Shown in pieces: positions 53,925 through 62,178 of a stretch of 64,000 nt of DNA; position 1 is the stretch's first letter; each line of letters starts with the position of its first letter. Source of the stretch: Enemella evansiae (GTDB taxonomy: Bacteria; Actinomycetota; Actinomycetes; Propionibacteriales; Propionibacteriaceae). The notes beneath the pieces are model-generated. The model saw only the letters and a program-made list of their open reading frames with translations. It was not told the origin of the DNA and searched no databases. Made by a program: the position numbers and the translations under genes. The stretch covers positions 1 to 64,000 of the forward strand of contig NZ_NMVP01000003.1 of the NCBI RefSeq assembly GCF_002250705.1. The letters are read 5' to 3'.

Positions 53925-55015
53925 CAGACCGCCGCCTGGCGGCCCTCGGCGGCCATCATCCGCTCCAGGATCCGGCGTACCCACATCCCGCCGAGATCGA
54001 TGTTGAGGCTGTAGAACTCGTGCTTCGGGTTGGCGCGGATCGCCTCCTGCTGCGCCTGCAGCATCACCTCGTCCTCACCGAAGACCCCGTGCACCCCGTT
54101 GCGCAGCTGGGTGGTGATGGTCTGGCTCTCCAGCCGGTAGTTGCGCATGAACGCCCAGAAGTAGTGGCAGGTCTCGTCGGTCTCGGGGGTGATGGTGTTC
54201 ATCACGAACCCGTTGACACCCCGGCTGCGATCACCCTCGGGTGCCCCGGTGCCGGCCTCGGCCACCCCGACGTCGATGCAGATGGTGCCCGGGGCCTCGT
54301 AGCGGATGATCTGCCAGCGATCCACCTTGCCGGAGAAGCCGGGGAACTTGTCGTTCATGTTCTTCAGCCAGAACGGCGGCGGGTCGATGTCGCGCATCCA
54401 GCGGGTGACGGTGACGCTGTTCTCGTCGTGGGTGGTGTCGAAGCCGGCCTCACTGAGCTCGTCCTGGCCGATCGAGGAGGAGTGCACGAACTCCTCGTGG
54501 GTGAGGTCCATCAGATTGTCCAGCACCAGCTGGTAGTTGCATTTGGCGTGGATGGTCTCGCCGTCACCGGCCCACTCGGGGCTGTCCATCTGGTGCATGT
54601 CCGGGATCAGCGCCGGATCGGCCAGGTCGGGGTCACCGGGCCAGACCCAGACGTAGCGGTAGCGGTCGACGACCGGATAGCTCGGCACCGCCGCGCTCGG
54701 GTTCACGGTGCGCTGCGCCGGCATGTGGGTGCAGCGGCCGGCCGGGTTGTAGCGCAGCCCGTGATAGGGGCACTGGAGCTGGTCGTCGCCGACCAGGGTG
54801 CCCTGGGACAGCGGCGCCAGCCGGTGCCAGCAGGCATCGGCCAGCGCGACGGGCGTGCCGTCGGCGGTCCGGTAGAGCGCCATCGGGGTGTTGCAGATCC
54901 GCCGCGCGAGGATGCCGCGGTGGGTCACCTCGTGATCCCAGGCGACGACGTACCAGGCGTTCAGCGGGTGGTTGAACAGCTTCGCGGTCGTGCTCACCAT
55001 GCTCTCGGTCACCAT
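53924..55015 (-). CDS. vanA: Vanillate O-demethylase oxygenase subunit (Rieske)
   Basis: 363 residues. The Rieske cluster ligands are Cys62-x-His64 and Cys82-x2-His85 (ACWHRLAPLS, QCPYHG). Mononuclear iron ligands lie in DNLMDLTHEEFVH. Family members oxidatively demethylate vanillate to protocatechuate and formaldehyde. Other methoxybenzoates are possible. ATG at 55015 or 55000. The PadR operators lie in the divergent gap upstream. Confidence 0.9.
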   Translation of the reverse strand: MVTESMVSTTAKLFNHPLNAWYVVAWDHEVTHRGILARRICNTPMALYRTADGTPVALADACWHRLAPLSQGTLVGDDQLQCPYHGLRYNPAGRCTHMPAQRTVNPSAAVPSYPVVDRYRYVWVWPGDPDLADPALIPDMHQMDSPEWAGDGETIHAKCNYQLVLDNLMDLTHEEFVHSSSIGQDELSEAGFDTTHDENSVTVTRWMRDIDPPPFWLKNMNDKFPGFSGKVDRWQIIRYEAPGTICIDVGVAEAGTGAPEGDRSRGVNGFVMNTITPETDETCHYFWAFMRNYRLESQTITTQLRNGVHGVFGEDEVMLQAQQEAIRANPKHEFYSLNIDLGGMWVRRILERMMAAEGRQAAV

Positions 55016-55033
55016 TGACTCCCTCGTCCGATT

Positions 55034-55089
55034 TACCTATCGCCATAGGTATCTGGTGGTTCCACGTAATTTACCTATGGCTATAGTGA
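55034..55089. promoter_or_regulatory. Twin operators in the vanA-PadR divergent gap
   Basis: Site 1, 55034-55051: TACCTAT-cgcc-ATAGGTA, perfect 7-bp arms. Site 2, 55072-55089: TACCTAT-ggct-ATAGTGA, left arm identical, right arm degenerate. Centres are 38 bp apart. They are well placed for repression of both vanA and the PadR gene by a PadR dimer. Confidence 0.8.
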
Positions 55090-55120
55090 TTGGCAACGGG
55101 TTGGAGGGGAGGTTTCTCTC

Positions 55121-55723
55121 ATGTCGCTTCGGTACGCGCTGCTCTCGCTGCTCACCGGGCAGCCCAAGACCGGGTACGAGATCGGCAAGGCGTTCGAGAG
55201 CTCGGTCGGCCATGTCTGGCACGCGGCGGACTCGCAGATCTATCCCGAGCTGCGGCGGATGGAGGCCGACGGGCTGCTGGACTGCACCGCGCAGGCCAAG
55301 GGCCGGACCACCCGCAAGGTGTACGCCGTCTCGGCGGCCGGCAAGCGGGCGTTGCGGGACTGGCTCGCCGAACCCGACCGGCCGGTGCGCTCCCGGGATC
55401 CGCAGTATCTGCGGGCGGCGTACCTGGACTGGACCACCCCGGAGGCCGCCCGCGCCCAGTTCGAGGAATACGTGCGCTACTACACCGAACAGGGCGAGCT
55501 GCTGCGGCGTACCCGGGACAGCCTGCTGGACCGCAGTCATCCGGTGCTGGCCGCCCGATTGGAGCGGCTGCCCGCCGAGCAGCACGAGGCCGTGGTCGCC
55601 TTCAAAGCCTTCGCCTACGAGGGGATGCTCCGGCAGGCCGAACAGCAGGTCGCCTGGGCCCGGGAGGGGCTCGAGCTCGTCGACCGGCTGGAGCGTTCCG
55701 GGGCGTACGCCGCCCTCGACTGA
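55121..55723 (+). CDS. PadR family transcriptional regulator
   Basis: 200 residues. The N-terminal winged helix (LRYALLSLLTGQPKTGYEI, then QIYPELRRMEADGLL) is followed by a helical C-domain of the PadR/Vinculin-like type. VanR-type repressors of vanAB in actinobacteria are PadR proteins, released by vanillate. It is divergent from vanA with twin palindromes between. Start ATG at 55121 after GGAGGGGAGG. Confidence 0.9.
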   Translation: MSLRYALLSLLTGQPKTGYEIGKAFESSVGHVWHAADSQIYPELRRMEADGLLDCTAQAKGRTTRKVYAVSAAGKRALRDWLAEPDRPVRSRDPQYLRAAYLDWTTPEAARAQFEEYVRYYTEQGELLRRTRDSLLDRSHPVLAARLERLPAEQHEAVVAFKAFAYEGMLRQAEQQVAWAREGLELVDRLERSGAYAALD

Positions 55724-55781
55724 ACCGACGCGCAGCGGGCCTGCCGCCCGAACCGGCGCGGTTGTCCCTAGAGTTGGCGCC

Positions 55782-56096
55782 ATGAAGTTCCTCAAGATTG
55801 TGCTCGGCGTGATCGGGCTGATCGGGCTGGGCGTCGGTGGCTATTTCCTCGGCCAGACCGACACCAGCACCCCGGTGCTGGCGGCGGCCGGGTGCGCCGG
55901 TGCCGGTGGGCTGCTGCTCGGTCTCGGTCTGGGACTGCCGGGGCGGACCAGCACCTCGATCGAACGCGCCACCCAGCAGCGGATGGCGGCGAAGCAGCAG
56001 TCGGAGATCGAGTCCCGGGCCCGTGCGGCGGCCGAGTCGAACCGCATCGACCAGCCCGGTGGGGGAGCCACCCGCAGCACCTCGGTGGAGGAGTGA
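55782..56096 (+). CDS. Small two-span membrane protein
   Basis: 104 residues with two hydrophobic segments (LKIVLGVIGLIGLGVGGYFL and VLAAAGCAGAGGLLLGLGLG), then a charged soluble end (QQRMAAKQQSEIESRARAAA). Family not recognised. It precedes the PPOX-like gene by one base, so the two are probably co-translated. Confidence 0.6.
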   Translation: MKFLKIVLGVIGLIGLGVGGYFLGQTDTSTPVLAAAGCAGAGGLLLGLGLGLPGRTSTSIERATQQRMAAKQQSEIESRARAAAESNRIDQPGGGATRSTSVEE

Positions 56097-56097
56097 G

Positions 56098-56484
56098 GTG
56101 CGGGTCGCCGACGCCGAATACGTGCTGGTGACCTCGTACGCCAGCCGCGACGAGCCCGACGAACAACTGCACCAGATCGTGCAGCTCGCCGAGAACACGA
56201 TCGGCTTCTGGGTCAACGACCTGAGCAAGGTCGCCGATCTGGAGACCGCCCCGGTGGTCAGCCTGCGCGCCAGCGACAAGCGCGGCAGGCCCGATCTCGG
56301 CGAACCGGTCTGGGAGGGCCGGGCCCAGGTGCTCACCGACGGCGAACGCTTCGACGAGGTACGCCGGCTGGTCGAGCAGAAGTATTCGCTCGGCTCGGGC
56401 CTGGATGAGCTGTTGAGCAGGGCGAAGGGGCTGCTCGGCCGGACGCCGACCGAGGCCGTCGTGGTGATCACCATCCTGTCCTGA
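56098..56484 (+). CDS. PPOX-class flavin/F420-binding fold protein
   Basis: 128 residues from GTG 56098. Begins VADAEYVLVTSYASRDEP and ends RTPTEAVVVITI, the split-barrel outline of pyridoxamine-phosphate-oxidase-like and F420-dependent proteins (WVNDLSKVADLETAPVVSL, EGRAQVLTD). Such proteins bind FMN, F420 or heme; which one is not clear. Confidence 0.65.
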   Translation: MRVADAEYVLVTSYASRDEPDEQLHQIVQLAENTIGFWVNDLSKVADLETAPVVSLRASDKRGRPDLGEPVWEGRAQVLTDGERFDEVRRLVEQKYSLGSGLDELLSRAKGLLGRTPTEAVVVITILS

Positions 56485-56529
56485 GCCGCCCGGGCTTGCC
56501 CGCGACCCTCTCGCGCCGACACTGGTGAC

Positions 56530-57057
56530 ATGGCTCGATCGTCGCTGCGCTCCACCGCACCATCGCAGGCGTTCACCACGGTCACGATCTGCTGCACGGT
56601 GTTCGGCAGTCTCACCCTGGCGCTGATGGCCATGATGGCGGCGGGTGTGGTGGACAGCCTGCGCCGCTATCCGCAGGCCGACAGCGGTGGGCCGATCATC
56701 GCCTTCGGCGCGATCATCCTGTTGGGCTGGACGCCGCTGCCCGGGGTGTTCCTGACGATGTTCTGGAAGGGCCGGGCCAGTGATGCGCTGCTGCTGCCCG
56801 GGCGGTCACTGCGCGCGATCGGCGAGGAGAGCGGGGTCCGCCCGCTGGTCGGCTGGCCGGGCCGGGCGGTGCTGCGGATCCTGATGATCCTGGCGGTGCT
56901 GCTGATCTTCTACCAGTTCTTCGGCGACGACGATGCCCTGCCGCCGGGGCCGGTGTTCCTCGGTCAGCTGCTGGTGCTGATCGCCTGGACCGCGACCTAT
57001 GTGGAGCTGCTGGTGCGGATCAGCCAGCGACTGCTCCGACGACCAAGGCTGCGTTGA
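56530..57057 (+). CDS. Membrane protein of unknown function
   Basis: 175 residues with four probable spans: two near 16-40 and 55-77, and two near 108-130 and 140-165. No family recognised. The last 38 bp overlap the convergent Nramp gene. Confidence 0.55.
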   Translation: MARSSLRSTAPSQAFTTVTICCTVFGSLTLALMAMMAAGVVDSLRRYPQADSGGPIIAFGAIILLGWTPLPGVFLTMFWKGRASDALLLPGRSLRAIGEESGVRPLVGWPGRAVLRILMILAVLLIFYQFFGDDDALPPGPVFLGQLLVLIAWTATYVELLVRISQRLLRRPRLR

Positions 57058-58237
57058 GCGCGCAGGCGATCACCACGACCAGCCAGGCCAGCGCGGTCAG
57101 CCAGCGGGCGTTGCGGTGGGCGCCCATCAGGTCGCGGTTCGCGGTGAGCCGGACCAGCGGGATCAGCGCGAACGGGATGCCCAGGCTGAGCACCACCTGA
57201 CTGATCACCAGTGCCCGCGTCGGGTCGGCGCCCAGCGCCAGCACGACCAGGGCCGGGATCGCGGTGACCGCGCGGCGGACCAGTAGCGGGATCCGCAACC
57301 GCAGCAGCCCGGCCATGATCACCGACCCTGCCAGCGCGCCCACCGAGGAGGACGCGATGCCGGAGGCCAGCAGCCCGACGGCGAAGGCCAGCGCGACCCA
57401 TGGGCCGAGGCTGGCGGCGATCGCGGCGTGCGCGCCCTCGATGCTGTCGATCTGGCTGCCGAACAGGCTGCCCGCGGCGAGCAGCAGCATGCCGATGTTC
57501 ACCGATCCGGCGATCAGCAGGGAGAGCAGCACGTCGAGGCGTTGCACGCCGAGCAGCCGCCGGGTGTCGGCGGCCGGTCGGGTATCGGCGCCGCCGAACC
57601 GGTCACCGGTCAACCCGGAGTGGGCGTAGACGGCGTGTGGCATCACCGTCGCACCGAGCATGCTCACCGCCAGCAGCACCGACTCGCTGCCCTGGAACCG
57701 GGGGCGGAGTCCGGCGAGGGCCGCGCCCGGATCCAATCGGGTCACCAGCAGCCCGGCCATGAAGCCCAGGGTGATCACCGCCAGGAAACACATCACGACG
57801 AACTCGAAGGGCCGGAATCCGAACCGGGACTGGATCGCGAGCAGGCCCAGGGAGACGACGGTGATGATCACCCCGGCGGGCAGCAGGTCGATCCCGAAGA
57901 GCAGATGCAGGGCGAGCGCACCGCCGACGATCTCGGCCAGATCGGTGGCCAGCGCGACCAGCTCGGCCTGCACCCAGTAGGCCAGTCGGGCGGGTCGGCC
58001 GAGGCGTACCCCCAGCAGGGCCGGCAGGCTCTGCCCGGTGATCAGGCCGACCTTCGCCGACAGGTACTGCACCAGCACCGCCATCAGATTGGCCAGCACC
58101 AGCACCCAGAGCAGCAGGTAGCCGAACTGGGCTCCGGCACTCAGATTGGCGGCGACGTTGCCCGGGTCGACGTAGGCGATCGCGGCCACGAAAGCGGGTC
58201 CCAGCAGTGCCCGGATCGGTCGCTGCTGCCTGTGCAT
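57020..58237 (-). CDS. mntH: Nramp-type divalent metal (Mn2+/Fe2+) transporter
   Basis: 405 residues and eleven spans. The metal-site motif YVDPGNVAANLSAGAQ is in span 1 and MPHAVYAHS in span 6, with the consensus transport loop between. It imports Mn2+ with protons. No clear MntR box was found in the gap to the sortase gene. Confidence 0.92.
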   Translation of the reverse strand: MHRQQRPIRALLGPAFVAAIAYVDPGNVAANLSAGAQFGYLLLWVLVLANLMAVLVQYLSAKVGLITGQSLPALLGVRLGRPARLAYWVQAELVALATDLAEIVGGALALHLLFGIDLLPAGVIITVVSLGLLAIQSRFGFRPFEFVVMCFLAVITLGFMAGLLVTRLDPGAALAGLRPRFQGSESVLLAVSMLGATVMPHAVYAHSGLTGDRFGGADTRPAADTRRLLGVQRLDVLLSLLIAGSVNIGMLLLAAGSLFGSQIDSIEGAHAAIAASLGPWVALAFAVGLLASGIASSSVGALAGSVIMAGLLRLRIPLLVRRAVTAIPALVVLALGADPTRALVISQVVLSLGIPFALIPLVRLTANRDLMGAHRNARWLTALAWLVVVIACALNAALVVGAVAG

Positions 58238-58347
58238 GGTGCGACGGTATCGAGAGGCCGCGCTGGGGGAAGATTCCGGCCTCCGGGGAGGGACAACAGG
58301 CCGGTCGCGGGGTTACCGTTCTAGGGCTGGCACAGATCGGGGGAGTG

Positions 58348-59205
58348 ATGGCCAACAAGGTGCGGATCGCGGCAGGGATCGGATTGTCCCTGCTGATGGT
58401 CCCGCCGCTCGCGTGGGTGACCTTCGCACCCGCGGACAGCACGGATCAGACCAGCCCGCCGGCGGCGGCCGCGACGCCGGCCCCGGTCCCCACCGCCGAA
58501 CCGGAGCTGGCGGAGGTCCCGGACGACTCTCCGGGCACCGAGGCCGGACTGGGCGGCGTACCCGATGCCGCCCCGCCTCCGCCACCGCCGCCCCCGCCGC
58601 CCGCAGCGGCACCCCCGCCGCCTCCGCCGTCGTCGGCTCCCGCGCCCGAACCGGCACCGACGAAGAAGCCGGCCAACAACGCCCCGCCGGCCGGATCGAA
58701 CGGTGGTGGGCAGGCCGCGGCCGCGCAGCGCTGCAGCAGCACCGCGGTGAAGCCGACCCGCTTCCAGGTGCCACGGATGAATGTCGATGCCCCGTTGCTG
58801 ACCGTCGGCAAGGACAGCAAGGGCAACCCCGGGGCGCCCCCGCTGTCCCAGATGTTCAGCACCGCCTGGTACCGCGGTTCGCCCCCGCCGGGCAGCAGCC
58901 GCGGGAACGTGATCATCAACGTGCACTCCTTCGCCAGCGGTTCGGCCCTGGGCAACAACCTCTACCTCTCGGGCGGGCTGAAGGCCGGTGACACGATCCG
59001 CATCATCGGTGAGGGCGGCCAGGTGGCCTGCTACCGGTTCCGGGAGAAGATCAAGTTCCCGGTGGCCAGTTACGATCCGCGCTCGGGGATCTACCACAAC
59101 GCCACCGGCCGGCCGCAGCTGGCGATCATGACCTGCTGGGATCGCAACCCACGCACCGGCGAATACGACTCCCGGGTCATCTTCTACGCCGACCGCGTCC
59201 TCTGA
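58348..59205 (+). CDS. Class E/F sortase-like transpeptidase
   Basis: 285 residues. An N-terminal signal anchor (VRIAAGIGLSLLMVPPLAWV), a Pro/Ala-rich stalk with two polyproline runs (about 75-95), then the sortase domain from about 130. Catalytic His in NVHSFASGS, Cys in IMTCWDRNP and Arg in YDSRVIFYA. Class F enzymes often have no known substrates. No sorting-signal protein is in the window. Confidence 0.85.
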   Translation: MANKVRIAAGIGLSLLMVPPLAWVTFAPADSTDQTSPPAAAATPAPVPTAEPELAEVPDDSPGTEAGLGGVPDAAPPPPPPPPPPAAAPPPPPPSSAPAPEPAPTKKPANNAPPAGSNGGGQAAAAQRCSSTAVKPTRFQVPRMNVDAPLLTVGKDSKGNPGAPPLSQMFSTAWYRGSPPPGSSRGNVIINVHSFASGSALGNNLYLSGGLKAGDTIRIIGEGGQVACYRFREKIKFPVASYDPRSGIYHNATGRPQLAIMTCWDRNPRTGEYDSRVIFYADRVL

Positions 59206-59212
59206 TTCGCAC

Positions 59213-59283
59213 GCTCATCGAGTAGGTCGCGCAGCGACCGTGTCGAGATGAGCCCATGACGCCCGAGCGAGTCGAAGCCACCG
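59213..59283. repeat. Type 1 (41 bp) and degenerate type 2 palindromic repeat
   Basis: 59213-59253 is the minimal type 1 repeat: outer GCTCATC/GATGAGC and inner GGTCGC-gca-GCGACC. A worn type 2 copy follows (GAGCGAGTCGAAGCC to about 59279). It begins 8 bp after the sortase stop codon. Confidence 0.85.
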
Positions 59284-59287
59284 TGAC

Positions 59288-59399
59288 GCATGTCCCCGCC
59301 GGGTCCCGTGCGCTGGGACATGCACTAGTCGAAACCAGACCGCACCGAAACCCAGTCCCACTGGATTTGATCATGGACTCCGCGGACTACTGCATGTCC
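59288..59399. repeat. Element with terminal inverted repeats, copy B, plus a possible second end
   Basis: 59316-59399 (84 bp) runs from GGACATGCACTAG to TACTGCATGTCC, with an internal CCAGT-ccc-ACTGG hairpin and TTTGATCATGGA as in copy A (43455-43537). Just upstream, GCATGTCCC at 59288-59296 is the exact inverse of GGGACATGC at 59315-59323, as if the right end of another, lost element remained. Confidence 0.75.
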
Positions 59400-59402
59400 T
59401 AG

Positions 59403-59534
59403 CGTTCGGACGCCTGGAATGCCGGCATACCCGCCGGACGCGAAGTGGCGCTGCCGATCATGATCGGTGCTCTGGTCGGCGGCTGGCTGCTGGACCGGCT
59501 CGGCCGGTACCGGCTGTTCATGGCCCGGTTCTAA
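59403..59534 (+). pseudogene. Truncated membrane-protein remnant
   Basis: An open frame without a plausible full-length start begins right after element B (in-frame TAG at 59400-59402) and ends at TAA 59532-59534. It reads EVALPIMIGALVGGWLLDRL then GRYRLFMARF, like the last span and tail of a transporter, possibly of OPT type. A GTG at 59445 could give a 29-residue peptide. More likely it is what is left of a deleted gene. Confidence 0.4.
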
Positions 59535-59543
59535 GCTGGCTGC

Positions 59544-60611
59544 GTGCGCGCACTGGTCTATGACGACGTCGGCGGCCCGGTCGAACTGCGTGAGGTCGCC
59601 GATCCCACTCCGCCGGATGGGGGCGTCGTGGTCGAGGTCCGGGCCACCGGCCTGTGTCGCAGCGACTGGCACGCCTGGGCCGGGCATGAGGCGGTGCCGC
59701 TGCCGAACGTTCCCGGGCACGAGCTGGCCGGTGTGGTTGCCGAGGTCGGCACCGGCGTACGCCGCTGGCGGGTCGGGGACCGGGTCACCGTTCCGTTCGT
59801 CGAGGGCTGCGGGCAGTGCCGCTGGTGCGCCGAGGGCAATGCCCAGGTCTGCCCGGATCAGCGGCAGCCCGGATTCACCCACCCCGGCTCGTTCGCTGAG
59901 AAGGTGGCCCTGTACGCCGCCGACACCAACCTGGTTGCGCTGCCGGACGGGGTCGGGTTCGCCGCCGCCGCCAGCCTCGGCTGCCGGTTCGCGACCGCCC
60001 ATCGAGCCCTGGTGGCGCGGGCGGTCGTGCGGCCCGGGGAGTGGGTGGTGGTCGTCGGAGCCGGTGGTGTGGGGCTGTCGTCGGTCATGATCGGGGCCGC
60101 GTTGGGTGCTCGGGTGATCGCCGTCGACCCCAATCCCGCGGCGGGTGAGCTGGCGGTCTCCCTGGGTGCGGCAGCAGCGCTGGTGCCCGACGCGGATCTG
60201 CAGGAGCGCGTTGTCGAACTGACCGACGGTGGGGCACAGGTCGCGGTGGATGCGGTTGGCTCCGAGGCGGCCGCGGCGACCGCGATCGGATCACTCCGCC
60301 GCCGCGGACGGCATGTCCAGGTCGGCCTGCTGCCGCCGACCCCGCAGCATCCGCGGATCCCGATGGATCGGGTCATCGGTTGGGAGTTGGATGTGTTCGG
60401 CAGCCACGGGATGGCAGCCGCCGACTATCCGGCCATGCTGGAGTTGGTGAGTGCGGGCATCCTGCAACCCGAGCGGCTCCTGGAGCGTACGATCTCACTG
60501 GCCGAGGCCGCCGAATTGCTGCCCAGGTTGGATTCCGCCAACCCGACCGGCATCACCGTCATTGATCCGACTGCCATTGATCCACTCGCCCAACGCGCTC
60601 AGATGCCGTAA
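59544..60611 (+). CDS. Zinc-dependent alcohol dehydrogenase (MDR family)
   Basis: 355 residues. Catalytic zinc site Cys37 (GLCRSDWHAW) and GHELAG His, structural zinc cysteines in CGQCRWCAEGNAQVC, and Rossmann motif VVVGAGGVGLSS (about 172-183). NAD(P)-dependent oxidation of an alcohol; substrate unknown. GTG start. Its 3' end overlaps the convergent cupin gene by 13 bp. Confidence 0.9.
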   Translation: MRALVYDDVGGPVELREVADPTPPDGGVVVEVRATGLCRSDWHAWAGHEAVPLPNVPGHELAGVVAEVGTGVRRWRVGDRVTVPFVEGCGQCRWCAEGNAQVCPDQRQPGFTHPGSFAEKVALYAADTNLVALPDGVGFAAAASLGCRFATAHRALVARAVVRPGEWVVVVGAGGVGLSSVMIGAALGARVIAVDPNPAAGELAVSLGAAAALVPDADLQERVVELTDGGAQVAVDAVGSEAAAATAIGSLRRRGRHVQVGLLPPTPQHPRIPMDRVIGWELDVFGSHGMAAADYPAMLELVSAGILQPERLLERTISLAEAAELLPRLDSANPTGITVIDPTAIDPLAQRAQMP

Positions 60612-60994
60612 TCCTCGTCGGTGACGTGGTCGAGCCAGGTCACCACCTCGCCCTGCCCATCGGCCTCCTGGATGGCAACGTGCGCCATGAACCGGTCCGC
60701 CGTGGCACCGTGCCAGTGCTCCTCACCTGGTTCGATGTAGACGACATCACCCGGGCGGATCTCCTGCGGCTCGCCGCCGCGCAGGCAGACCAGCCCGATG
60801 CCGTCGGTCACATAGAGCGTCTGGCCCTTGGGATGGCGGTGCCAGGCGGTCCGCGCCCCCGGCGCGAACCGCACGTGCGCGGCACCCACTGCCGATTGCT
60901 CGTCGGGATTTCGGATCGGCTCCATCAACACGTTCCCCGTGAACCACTCCGCGGGCCCCGCCCCGGTCTTCCCGCCGCTCCTGGTGAACTTCAT
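60599..60994 (-). CDS. Cupin domain protein
   Basis: 131 residues, a single small barrel. Metal ligands are seen in HRHPKGQTLYV (two His) with a downstream EEHWHG. Residues 1-30 carry the ARG-type VLMEPIRNPDEQSAVG opening of cupins linked to carboxymuconolactone decarboxylases and quercetinase-like enzymes. Function unknown. Confidence 0.8.
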   Translation of the reverse strand: MKFTRSGGKTGAGPAEWFTGNVLMEPIRNPDEQSAVGAAHVRFAPGARTAWHRHPKGQTLYVTDGIGLVCLRGGEPQEIRPGDVVYIEPGEEHWHGATADRFMAHVAIQEADGQGEVVTWLDHVTDEDYGI

Positions 60995-61043
60995 CCCGTT
61001 GTCCCTCCGCTCGTCTGCCTATGTGATGAGTCTGCCCCTGGTG

Positions 61044-62013
61044 TCACGGCTCGTCGACCGGTTCGATGGCCCGGGTGATCGACTCCTCCGGCGGCAGCAC
61101 CTCGCGCACGTCGTCGGGGAGCTGGTCATAGGTATAGGTGGCGACCGCGACCGGAGCGGTTGTCGAGGCCAGGGAGTACTCCACCACCTCGTGGTTGCGG
61201 CCGGTACAGAGCAGGACGCCGATCGTGGGCGCGTGACTGGCCGGATCGCGCAGGAGGCGGTCTGCCGCCTCGACATAGAAGGCGAGCTGACCGGCGTCCT
61301 GGGGTTCGAAGCGACCGACCTTGATCTCGAACACGATGAACCGCAGGCTCGGGTAGTGGAAGAAGACCAGATCGGCGAAGAACTCCTGTTCACCGACGTG
61401 CAACGGCACCTGTCGCCCGACGAAGGCGAGGCCATTGCCCAGTTCGAGCATGGTGCGGGTGAGGTTGTCCATCATCGCGTCCTCGACCAGCCGTTCTCTG
61501 GCCGGCGCCGCGAGACCGAGGAAGTCCAGCACGACCGGATCGCGGGTGGCCTGCTGGGCGAGATCGCTGTCCGGTGCCGGTAATCGGTCGGCAAAGTGCT
61601 CCGCGGCTCCAGCCTCCGGCGTACGCCTGGGCGGCGTACCAATCGCGTTGGCTCGTGTCGGGGAGTCAGTCCAGCAAGACTATTTCGTGGCCCCAGGGCA
61701 ATTGTGCAGCAGCTGCTGCACAATTTGGATCGGGCCAGGCGAGCGCCACCTTGCGCATGTAGTGCAGGTTGCGGACGCCCAACCCGGTCTGGTCCGGGAA
61801 GCGCATTCGCAGGTCGGCCGCCAACCGCTTGATCACCTGGCTGCCCCAACCCTGCGCCTGCTGGCGAGCCAGGATCGCGGAGCCGATCGCGTGATAGGTC
61901 GCAAAGCGTTCCCGAGCAACCGATGCCATGGCCCGCGCGCGACCGGCGTCCAGTGCGGAAACGATGGCGTCGATCAGTTCGCCGTGGGCGGCGCTGCCCT
62001 CGATATCCCCCAT
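61044..62013 (-). pseudogene. Broken DUF1016 (YhcG-type) PDDEXK nuclease
   Basis: The N-terminal DUF1016_N domain runs from ATG 62013 (IVSALDAGRARAMASVARER) to an in-frame TGA at 61668-61666, right after QLPWGHEIVLLD. Reading on past that stop in the same frame gives QRDWYAAQA and GGWSRGAL, as expected of the family. Then the frame shifts and a stretch of about 20 residues is missing before DRLPAPDSDLAQQATRDPV. The nuclease domain continues to 61044 with FIVFEIKVGRFEPQDAGQL. So the gene carries a nonsense codon and an internal deletion and cannot make a full protein. Confidence 0.85.
61700..61725. repeat. Perfect 26-bp palindrome
   Basis: AATTGTGCAGCAG at 61700-61712 is followed without a spacer by its exact reverse complement to 61725. 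It lies in the N-terminal part of the DUF1016 pseudogene, where it encodes a run of alanines in place of the usual family sequence before QLPWGH. Confidence 0.9.
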
Positions 62014-62091
62014 GTTCACGAACCTAGGGATGGGCTCTGACAGTCGCGCTTGCGGCCGGTCTTCTGGATCCATGCCTGGGTGACACACCCC

Positions 62092-62122
62092 TTGACGCGC
62101 GGCATCGACCTCGCTTTATAGT
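62092..62122 (+). promoter_or_regulatory. Putative promoter of the sugar ABC operon
   Basis: TTGACG (62092-62097) and TATAGT (62117-62122) are separated by 19 bp; taking TTATAG as the -10 gives 18. The site is about 57 bp upstream of the solute-binding protein start. Confidence 0.5.
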
Positions 62123-62178
62123 TGCGCATCAAAACAAATGGCGTGGGTCTCCCTTCGCCATACCTACTGGGGGTGGCA

